The position numbers and the translations under genes are program-made. 33,522 bases of DNA from Chitinophagales bacterium (GTDB lineage Bacteria > Bacteroidota > Bacteroidia > Chitinophagales > UBA10324), in NCBI GenBank assembly GCA_025057275.1, contig JANWXQ010000011.1:1-33522 (forward strand). Direction: 5' to 3'. Within the stretch, counting starts at the first letter, position 1. Each line of letters begins with the position of its first letter. The notes under the pieces are model-generated. The model saw only the letters and a list, made by a program, of their open reading frames with translations, was not told the DNA's origin and did no database searches. Shown here one piece after another: positions 8,227 through 15,270 of this stretch.

Positions 8227-10389
8227 ATGCTTCATCGGTTGTGCGTTTCGCTAATGCTTACAAGCCAATTGCTTGCTGAAGCAACGGCCCAAACGGTTAC
8301 CAACATTTCGGCAGCCTATCGCAACGGTCAGATTTTTATCACGTGGACTAACCAGACCGGGGTGGACAGCGGCTTTTATTACGTTTATACTCATTCGGTA
8401 CCTATTACCGATTCCAACTTGCAGCAATCCACCTACCTGGGTCGTGTGCCGTACAATTCCTCTTTTAATTTCCGGTTAACCTATGCTTTGCGTAACCAAA
8501 GCAACAAAGAGTATTTTGTTATTAATGATGCTCCTAAACAGATTCTGGATTCCACGCAGGGCTTTTTTGTCATGACCTGTACGCAGGCCGGTGCGCCTGC
8601 CTATTTCGCCGTGCGGTGCGACTACGGAAAGAGCGCGCCGAACTGGCAGGTGGTGCCGGGAGCCAATGCCACTATTACGCCAGTAGTGCAGCAGACCGAC
8701 CCGGTGCGGGCCTATTTTGTCAGAAAAATTAAGGCCGGAGGCAAAAACGATTCCATGGAGGTTTATGTTCACTATGGTGGCCGGCAGGGTGCAGGCGATT
8801 ATCCCGAAATGGCCAATGAAGGTTGCCTGGCATTTCATTTCGGTATCATTAAAAAAGGTACCGGGGGCAACCTGCCCATGTATGTGAAATTTCACGGAGG
8901 AAACGGCGATTTTATCAATGCGGCCATTCCCACCAACCTTGGAGATTGCTGGAAGGTGACAGTGGATGACTGGTTGCCGGCGTTCAAGCTAAGTCCTGAA
9001 GGAGGAAACAGTCGTTGGCTTGGTTATCACGAAGGGTTGGACGTTTATAGCCTTTCCTCCGCTTCTTTGCCACCGCAATCTGGCGTGGTCAAGGCTCACA
9101 CCTTCCGTAGAGTGGAATGGACCCTCAACTGGATTATCCGCAACTGGCCCGGTGCCATTGATACGACACGCATGTACTTAAACGGCGTTTCCATGGGTTG
9201 CGGGGGCGCTTTGCTCCATGCCATGGTCCGTCCCGAACGCTACGTAGGAGCCATATTATCTGATGGAAAATTTAATATCAACTCACTGGAAGACAGCAAC
9301 CCCAATTGCAAATTCAATGAAGGTAACAGCGCCCGCACTGAAGTCAGGCGCATCTGGGGTCACGAGGATTCGGTAAACCTGTTTACCGACATCTACAAAC
9401 CAGACCAACCTACCGAACGTTTTCGGATTTATGATATAACCAATACTAATTATATGCTGGAGTACAACCAGTTTAAATCCATGCCCATTATCCATGCCGT
9501 TAATGGAAAAAACGATGAGCTCACGTGCTGGGAAGAAAAAGTGCAGCTTTACGCCACCGCGCAGAATTTGCGTGTAGGGGGTAATTTTTATTGGGATTTG
9601 CGGACGCACGATGGCGGCGATAGCAAATGGCCCAACCTGAAGCCCAACCGACTGGGCGCATTAACCAGCCGGTCATCGTATCCGGCCTTCAGCAACGGCG
9701 ATCTCGATAGCAATCCGGGCAGTGCCTCCAACCCCAATCCGCCTTACTACAGCGGCGACGATGTGGGCAGTATAAATGGGTTCTATCAATGGGATCCGGC
9801 CTCAGTTCGCGATTCGGCTACCAGTTGGCAGGCACGAATCTGGATTGAACAGGATACCCTCAAAGACAACTCCCTGATCCCGGCTACGCTGCCGGCCTTT
9901 TCGAAGGTGGACATCACTCTTCGCCGCACACAGCAGTTTAAGGGGTTTGCTAAAAAGACCACGCTTTACTGGTGCAACATTTACAACGGGGATACCATCA
10001 AGACGGGAACGATCAAGCAGAAATACAGCGGTAAGACACCCCGGCCGTTAACCATTAAAAAAGTTAAAATCTATCCGGAGGGCAACCTAATTCGGGTACA
10101 AACCACTCCTTTCAAACGCCAGCTTTCCCTAACTGACGCGAAACCGGTAGTTGCAGCTCCTTATCCCAATCCATGTACAGAACAATTTACCGTGCTGTTG
10201 CCTCAGGCCCCCCGACTTACCCTTCAGCTCCTGTCGCTCACCGGTGTGGTAATGCTGGAACAACAGTTTTCTGGCACACAAACCGGTATGCCCCAAACGA
10301 TCGAATCAGCCTGGTTGCCAGCAGGCGTTTATGTGCTTGTGCTGACGGCTGATGGATTCCGGTTCACGCAGCGTTTAGTGAAGCAGTGA
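8227..10389 (+). CDS. Secreted alpha/beta-hydrolase-like protein with type IX sorting domain (second of tandem pair)
   Basis: This 720-residue paralogue of the preceding gene appears about half identical over its length by eye. A signal peptide ends at A-T-A-Q (about residue 22). The fibronectin-III-like domain follows (A-A-Y-R-N-G-Q-I-F-I-T-W), then the hydrolase core with G-V-S-M-G (Ser322), N-G-K-N-D (Asp430) and D-L-R-T-H (His461). Blocks such as N-E-G-C-L-A-F-H-F-G-I-I-K and W-G-H-E-D are shared almost exactly with the first copy. The C-terminus is a classical type A sorting domain: it starts P-Y-P-N-P and ends L-P-A-G-V-Y-V-L. The domain order implies export by Sec, then across the outer membrane by the type IX system. 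It has no clear promoter of its own and probably shares a transcript with the first copy. The function is not recognised beyond the hydrolase fold. Confidence 0.82.
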   Translation: MLHRLCVSLMLTSQLLAEATAQTVTNISAAYRNGQIFITWTNQTGVDSGFYYVYTHSVPITDSNLQQSTYLGRVPYNSSFNFRLTYALRNQSNKEYFVINDAPKQILDSTQGFFVMTCTQAGAPAYFAVRCDYGKSAPNWQVVPGANATITPVVQQTDPVRAYFVRKIKAGGKNDSMEVYVHYGGRQGAGDYPEMANEGCLAFHFGIIKKGTGGNLPMYVKFHGGNGDFINAAIPTNLGDCWKVTVDDWLPAFKLSPEGGNSRWLGYHEGLDVYSLSSASLPPQSGVVKAHTFRRVEWTLNWIIRNWPGAIDTTRMYLNGVSMGCGGALLHAMVRPERYVGAILSDGKFNINSLEDSNPNCKFNEGNSARTEVRRIWGHEDSVNLFTDIYKPDQPTERFRIYDITNTNYMLEYNQFKSMPIIHAVNGKNDELTCWEEKVQLYATAQNLRVGGNFYWDLRTHDGGDSKWPNLKPNRLGALTSRSSYPAFSNGDLDSNPGSASNPNPPYYSGDDVGSINGFYQWDPASVRDSATSWQARIWIEQDTLKDNSLIPATLPAFSKVDITLRRTQQFKGFAKKTTLYWCNIYNGDTIKTGTIKQKYSGKTPRPLTIKKVKIYPEGNLIRVQTTPFKRQLSLTDAKPVVAAPYPNPCTEQFTVLLPQAPRLTLQLLSLTGVVMLEQQFSGTQTGMPQTIESAWLPAGVYVLVLTADGFRFTQRLVKQ

Positions 10390-10395
10390 GTTGCC

Positions 10396-11430
10396 TCAGG
10401 CGGCCAGCAGACAGGCCAGGCGATACAACAACCGGGCACCAACAATAGCATCCCAGGTGTCGTCGCTGCGCTTTTTCGCGTTTCCTACCGACACTTCATT
10501 GAGGTCGCAGCCGATAAGAGTACGTCCCGACTGCACCACCATCCAGAGCAGCGTCAAAGCCTGCTCAAACTCCAAGCCGCCGGGCACAGGAGTGCCGGTG
10601 TTGGGGCAGAGCTTTGGGTCCAGCGCATCCACATCGAAGGATACGTACACTTTTTCAGGAAGTGCATCTACCATTTGGGCGCATATGGATAGCCATGAGG
10701 ATCCTCCGTACAGCCGTCTTTTCAGATCGCGGTCGTAAAAGGCGACAATGCGCCCATGGCTTTCCTGAATCCGCAGAACTTCTTCTTCACAGTAATCCCG
10801 GATGCCCACCTGAACCAGGCGGGCAATCTGCGGCAGGTGCAAGGCCTGATACATGATGCTGGCATGGGAATAGATGAACCCTTCATAGTCCTTGCGCAGG
10901 TCGCAGTGCGCATCCAGCTGAAGGATGCCGAAGCGTTCGTGGCGCTGCGCCAGGGCCTGCAGCAAGCCCAGCGGGGTGGAATGATCGCCGCCCAGCAAGA
11001 CAACCTTTTTGCCTGCCTCCAGCCAGCGATCAGCATGTTGCCGGACGGTATCATGCAGCCATGCGCATCCTTCATTAATTTTTTCCAGATGCTTCTTTAG
11101 GGGCTTGCCGGTTTGGTGCAGATGGTTGATGTATTCTTCGGCCATCGGACGCAGGCGCTCGTTGCGACGTCCGATGCGTTGGTCCGGCTTCAGCAGGCAA
11201 AAACCTTTTTTCCAGGCATCGGGGAAGTCGGCATCAAAAAGATCCACCTGCAGAGAAGCACGACGGATGGCATCGGGTGCTCGGGCGGTGCCTGCGCGGT
11301 AGCTAACGGTTACTTCCCAGGGTACGGGCAAAACCACGACCGCAGCCTGTTCGGCGGAATGCGGCAGACCAAAAAGACCATCCCCCGAGGCTGCATCGTT
11401 TGGGTTAAAGGCGGATGCGTCAAGGCTCAT
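10396..11430 (-). CDS. Ureohydrolase family enzyme (arginase/agmatinase/formiminoglutamase)
   Basis: A 344-residue binuclear manganese enzyme of the family that cleaves guanidino or formimino groups from arginine, agmatine or N-formiminoglutamate. The metal ligands are all visible: G-G-D-H-S (about 145-149), D-A-H-C-D-L-R (about 171-177) and S-F-D-V-D-A-L-D-P (about 265). The segment V-S-Y-R-A-G-T-A-R-A-P-D-A-I near residue 50 is also typical. I could not assign the substrate; the extended N-terminal half suggests a Bacteroidota-specific branch. The start is the ATG at 11430, because the longer frame to 11457 begins with TTG. It is convergent with the hydrolase pair (6 bases between stops) and divergent from ccmE. 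The C-x-D in D-A-H-C-D is a normal variant. Confidence 0.88.
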   Translation of the reverse strand: MSLDASAFNPNDAASGDGLFGLPHSAEQAAVVVLPVPWEVTVSYRAGTARAPDAIRRASLQVDLFDADFPDAWKKGFCLLKPDQRIGRRNERLRPMAEEYINHLHQTGKPLKKHLEKINEGCAWLHDTVRQHADRWLEAGKKVVLLGGDHSTPLGLLQALAQRHERFGILQLDAHCDLRKDYEGFIYSHASIMYQALHLPQIARLVQVGIRDYCEEEVLRIQESHGRIVAFYDRDLKRRLYGGSSWLSICAQMVDALPEKVYVSFDVDALDPKLCPNTGTPVPGGLEFEQALTLLWMVVQSGRTLIGCDLNEVSVGNAKKRSDDTWDAIVGARLLYRLACLLAA

Positions 11431-11479
11431 GACAAGTCCAAAGCTACACTGTAGCAATTACCCCATGCGGGTTGTGTTG

Positions 11480-11487
11480 TACCTTTG
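11480..11487 (+). promoter_or_regulatory. Putative -7 element for ccmEF
   Basis: TACCTTTG is an exact match to TAnnTTTG and lies 18 bases before the ccmE ATG, so the leader would be roughly a dozen bases. No convincing TTTG is present at the -33 position. Confidence 0.45.
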
Positions 11488-11505
11488 CCTTGCTCCGTTG
11501 CCTCG

Positions 11506-11910
11506 ATGAAAAAGGTGCATCTGGTCGGGCTGGTCATTATTGCCGTGGCCATCGGCTTCATCATTTCCGTTGCCGGCGATTACAGCAGTTACGAAACGTT
11601 TGAACGGGCAAAAAAAGTTCCTGAAAAAGATGTGCAGATCGTTGGCTACCTGGTAACGGATAAAGAAATGTATTACGACCCGGTAAAAGATCCCAACTAT
11701 TTCACCTTTTACATGCGCGATAAGGACAGCAGCGTGCACAAGGTAATCTTATACAACAGCAAGCCGCGCGATTTTGAGCGCAGCGAGCAACTCGTAGTGA
11801 CCGGCCGGATGCAGGGGGATGAATTTGTTGCCAAAAGCATTTTAATGAAATGCCCCTCCAAGTATACGGATAACGAGCTGGTGCTGAGCAAAGAAGCGCC
11901 CGCAGGCTGA
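11506..11910 (+). CDS. ccmE: Cytochrome c maturation protein CcmE, C-x3-Y variant
   Basis: CcmE is a periplasmic heme chaperone, anchored by one N-terminal helix, that carries heme to the CcmF lyase. This 134-residue protein has the helix (about 5-24; V-G-L-V-I-I-A-V-A-I-G) and a compact beta-barrel (OB fold) with V-Q-I-V-G-Y-L-V and V-V-T-G-R-M-Q-G-D-E-F. In standard CcmE a histidine in H-x3-Y binds heme covalently. Here the position holds cysteine: C-P-S-K-Y, Cys116 and Tyr120. This C-x3-Y form is known from some archaea and sulfate reducers, and I believe it is common in Bacteroidota. The ATG at 11506 is preferred over the TTG at 11485. Its stop overlaps the ccmF start by one base (TGATG), which suggests translational coupling. 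Confidence 0.92.
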   Translation: MKKVHLVGLVIIAVAIGFIISVAGDYSSYETFERAKKVPEKDVQIVGYLVTDKEMYYDPVKDPNYFTFYMRDKDSSVHKVILYNSKPRDFERSEQLVVTGRMQGDEFVAKSILMKCPSKYTDNELVLSKEAPAG

Positions 11911-14324
11911 TGGAGGTGCACTACTTAGGAGAGCATTTGTGGGCAGGCCGCCTGGGACAGATTGCGGTCTATTCTTCCCTGATTTTTTCCTTGGCAGCGG
12001 CTATAGCTTTTTTCCGCAGGGAATACGGGCGAAGTGAGCAGGCCGGTTGGCTTCAAGCCGCCCGGATTGCGTATCTGGTTCATTTTATTGCCGTCATTGC
12101 TATTGCGGCCATCCTGTTTGTGATCATTCAGAATCATTGGTTTGAATATTACTATGCCTGGGCCCATAGCAGTCGGGAATTGCCGAAAGAGTATTTGTTG
12201 TCCTGTTTCTGGGAAGGTCAGGAAGGAAGCTTTCTGCTGTGGATGTTCTGGAATGCCGTGCTGGGCCTGGTTGTACTGTGGCGGCGCCCTCCGGCATTTT
12301 GCGGGGTGCTCGGCGTAGTGGCCCTGGTGCAGTTTTTTCTGTCCTCTATGCTCTTGGGGATTTATGTGTTCGGTTATAAAATCGGAAGCACTCCTTTTGC
12401 TTTGCTGCGCCATGAAATGCAGGATGCCCCGATTTTCCAGCGTGCCGATTACCTGAGCTTCATAGCCGATGGCAACGGTTTGAATCCCCTGCTTCAGAAC
12501 TACTGGATGGTCATTCATCCGCCCGTCCTGTTTCTGGGCTTTGCCGCTTCGCTACTTCCTTTTGCCTGGGCAGCTCACGGTTTGGTGAGCCGCAACTTTA
12601 CGGCCTGGGCAAAGCCGGTGCTGCCCTGGGCGCTGTTTGCTGCAGCGGCTTTGGGCACGGGCATTATGATGGGCGGCGCCTGGGCCTACGAATCGCTGAC
12701 GTTTGGGGGTTATTGGGCCTGGGATCCGGTGGAAAACGCCTCGCTGGTGCCGTGGTTATTGCTCATTGCCGGCATCCATACCAATGTGGTTTTTAACCAC
12801 ACCGGAAGATCCCTTCGGGCAACCTTTCTGTTTTATCTGATGGGTTTCGCTCTGGTTTTGTATTCCACCTTTCTCACCCGCAGTGGAATACTGGGCGACA
12901 CCTCAGTGCATGCCTTCACCGACCTGGGCATGAGTGGTCAGTTGCTCATTTACATGGCCTCTATTTCCCTACCGGCACTGGCCTTGTTGGCCTGGCATTG
13001 GCGACGAATCCCAACGGTGCAGCAGGAAGAAGAAGCCTACAGCCGCGAATTTTGGATTTTCGTCGGCACCTTGATTCTATTGTTGTCTTCCATACAAATC
13101 ACCTTCAGCACTTCCATTCCTGTATGGAACAAAATTTTTGGGACCAACTGGGCCCCGCCGGCCGAGCCTATTGAGCATTACAACAAATGGCAGTTACCCA
13201 TTGCCATTGTCATCCTGCTGCTTTCCGCATCGGGCTTGCTGTTGCGCTACCGCAAATCGGATGTACGGAAATTCTGGCGGCAGATGGCCTGGTTTTCCGG
13301 CATATCCGCTGTACTTGCCGGCTTGCTGGAGTGGTATTTCCGTTTTGCCAATGCTGCAGCCATTCTGTTGCTGTTTGCTTCGTTGTTTGGTGTGGTGGTT
13401 TGTGGTTTTCTGATACTGGATCACTTTAGGCGGCGCCGGACAATCAGCGGGGGATCCGTGGCGCATTTCGGCTTCGCCCTGCTGTTGCTGGGGGTATTGA
13501 TTTCTTCGGCGAAAAAGGAAGTCATTTCCGTAAACCGGGGCCCCATGTCGCTCGGAAGTTCGTTTTCTGAAGAACAAAACCGAACCAACGTATTGTTGAT
13601 TAAAGGCATGCCGGTAACCATGCATCGATATGTAGTTACCTACCTGGGCGACTCGGTAGCGCCTCCGAACTATTACTACAAAGTTTTATGGGAACGCTAC
13701 GACACCGCCAGTGGCGCCGTCCGCGAGCAGTTTGTCTTGCTTCCCAATGCGCAGATCAATCCGCGTATGGGGTTAATTGCCAACCCCGACACCCGGCATT
13801 ACTGGTACAAGGATCTGTACACGCACGTAACCTCCGTGCCCGACAAAACCAAACAGGCACAACGCAAAGAGCCGGTGTTCACCGAACATACCGTTGCCAT
13901 CGGCGATACCATCCGATTGAGCCGCGCTACGCTCACCGTTGAAGGCATTGGTAGTGCCGAAAAGCGGGAAGGGCAGCAGTGGGAGGAGGGCGATCTGCCG
14001 GTGGAAGCCCGCATAACCATAAAAATGGACGACGGGCGCTGGCACAGTGCCCGGCCTGTGCAGTTGATCCGTGACCTGCGCATCTTTTACCTGGACGAAC
14101 ACCTCCCTGAACTGGGGCTGACCATCCGGCTGGCCCGTGTGCTGCCCGACGAACGCAAGCTGATTATCGGCGTGGAAGAACGCGAACCCGAACACGACTT
14201 TATTGTGCTGACGGCCATCCTTTTTCCTTACATTAACCTGGTTTGGCTGGGCACCATCTTTACCATACTGGGCTTTGTCCTGGCCCTGCTGCAGCGGCGT
14301 CGGCAGTATGCCGTGGCTTCCTGA
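11910..14324 (+). CDS. ccmF: Heme lyase CcmF (CcsA/CcmF family)
   Basis: CcmF is the multi-spanning inner-membrane enzyme that attaches heme to the CxxCH motif of apocytochrome c. The 804 residues contain many membrane helices and the tryptophan-rich WWD heme-handling loop G-G-Y-W-A-W-D-P-V-E-N-A-S-L-V-P-W (about residues 264-281). This is followed by F-L-T-R-S-G-I-L and D-T-S-V-H-A-F, both family hallmarks with conserved histidine. A large periplasmic domain spans about 540-770, and a last helix ends in Arg residues. It pairs with ccmE immediately upstream. CcmA, CcmB, CcmC and the thioredoxin-like partners are not in this window. The length is above the usual 650 because of the enlarged periplasmic part. 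Confidence 0.95.
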   Translation: MEVHYLGEHLWAGRLGQIAVYSSLIFSLAAAIAFFRREYGRSEQAGWLQAARIAYLVHFIAVIAIAAILFVIIQNHWFEYYYAWAHSSRELPKEYLLSCFWEGQEGSFLLWMFWNAVLGLVVLWRRPPAFCGVLGVVALVQFFLSSMLLGIYVFGYKIGSTPFALLRHEMQDAPIFQRADYLSFIADGNGLNPLLQNYWMVIHPPVLFLGFAASLLPFAWAAHGLVSRNFTAWAKPVLPWALFAAAALGTGIMMGGAWAYESLTFGGYWAWDPVENASLVPWLLLIAGIHTNVVFNHTGRSLRATFLFYLMGFALVLYSTFLTRSGILGDTSVHAFTDLGMSGQLLIYMASISLPALALLAWHWRRIPTVQQEEEAYSREFWIFVGTLILLLSSIQITFSTSIPVWNKIFGTNWAPPAEPIEHYNKWQLPIAIVILLLSASGLLLRYRKSDVRKFWRQMAWFSGISAVLAGLLEWYFRFANAAAILLLFASLFGVVVCGFLILDHFRRRRTISGGSVAHFGFALLLLGVLISSAKKEVISVNRGPMSLGSSFSEEQNRTNVLLIKGMPVTMHRYVVTYLGDSVAPPNYYYKVLWERYDTASGAVREQFVLLPNAQINPRMGLIANPDTRHYWYKDLYTHVTSVPDKTKQAQRKEPVFTEHTVAIGDTIRLSRATLTVEGIGSAEKREGQQWEEGDLPVEARITIKMDDGRWHSARPVQLIRDLRIFYLDEHLPELGLTIRLARVLPDERKLIIGVEEREPEHDFIVLTAILFPYINLVWLGTIFTILGFVLALLQRRRQYAVAS

Positions 14325-14364
14325 AATCGTTCCGCTCTATTTTCGCCTGGCAAACCACACAAAC

Positions 14365-15156
14365 ATGCAGCCGGTTTCGGTAACGATTGTAGGGGCGGGC
14401 AATGTGGGGTATCATCTGGCCTGGCATCTGCACAATGCCGGTCATCGAGTTGAGCAGGTGTTCAGCCGTCATTTGCCGGCTGCCCGCTGGGTAGGCACTT
14501 TGCTGGATATACCATATACCAACCGTCTGGAGGACATCAAACCGGATTCCGACATTTTTCTGATCAGCGTCAAAGATGACGCCATAGGTGAAGTGGTCAA
14601 CCGGTTGCGGCTTCCGGAAAAAATTGTGGCCCATACCTCAGGAACCGTGCCTATGGACCTGCTGCAGCCCGTCAGTTCGCATTACGGAATCTTTTATCCG
14701 TTGCAAACCTTATCGCGCAACATTTCCGTTGATTTTTCCGCCATACCTTTTTGCATTAACGGATCAGATGACTTTACCTACGAAGCGCTTCGCCAGTTGG
14801 CCTTAAGCCTGACGCGCAAGGTGGTGCGTATTGACGACAGGCAACGCCTGGCCATTCATGTGGCTGCTGTTTTTGCCAACAACTTTACCAATCACCTGTT
14901 TGCCATAGCCCAACGCATTCTGGAACATCACGATCTGTCATTTGAAATCCTGAAGCCCCTGATCGGGGAAACCGTTCGTAAGATTCAAAACCATCCTCCG
15001 GTAAATGTACAGACCGGTCCTGCCGTGCGCGGTGATGTGCAAACCATTGCGCGGCATTTGGAATTTCTGCGCGACCTGGATGGCTTCAGCGACTTGTACC
15101 GGCAATTGACCCAATCCATAGAGCAACTGCATCAGCCTGCTCATGCCGGCCGCTGA
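14365..15156 (+). CDS. Rossmann-fold / DUF2520 dehydrogenase-like protein
   Basis: A 263-residue protein with an N-terminal NAD(P)-binding Rossmann domain (V-T-I-V-G-A-G-N-V-G-Y-H-L at about 5-17, H-T-S-G-T-V-P near 95) joined to a C-terminal helical DUF2520 domain (N-F-T-N-H-L-F and related, about 170-250). This pairing resembles 6-phosphogluconate and F420-dependent NADP oxidoreductases, but the substrate of the family is unknown. The ATG at 14365 is chosen because it places the G-x-G-x-x-G motif at the usual distance from the start; the frame upstream overlaps ccmF. It lies 40 bases after ccmF and is probably in the same transcript. Confidence 0.88.
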   Translation: MQPVSVTIVGAGNVGYHLAWHLHNAGHRVEQVFSRHLPAARWVGTLLDIPYTNRLEDIKPDSDIFLISVKDDAIGEVVNRLRLPEKIVAHTSGTVPMDLLQPVSSHYGIFYPLQTLSRNISVDFSAIPFCINGSDDFTYEALRQLALSLTRKVVRIDDRQRLAIHVAAVFANNFTNHLFAIAQRILEHHDLSFEILKPLIGETVRKIQNHPPVNVQTGPAVRGDVQTIARHLEFLRDLDGFSDLYRQLTQSIEQLHQPAHAGR

Positions 15157-15270
15157 AAGTTTGGCAGCCGGGCTTAATTATTCCGGAAAAAATGGCGATG
15201 ATTTAAGGGTGTTCTGCCGAACTGACTTTTTTATCCGCCGTGGCCGGTAGTTTGCGGCTATTCGACTGTT

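Noticed and set aside
15241-15270. TAGTTTG as a clpB promoter element
   Set aside because: It has one base fewer than TAnnTTTG between TA and TTTG, and no matching -33 element was seen.
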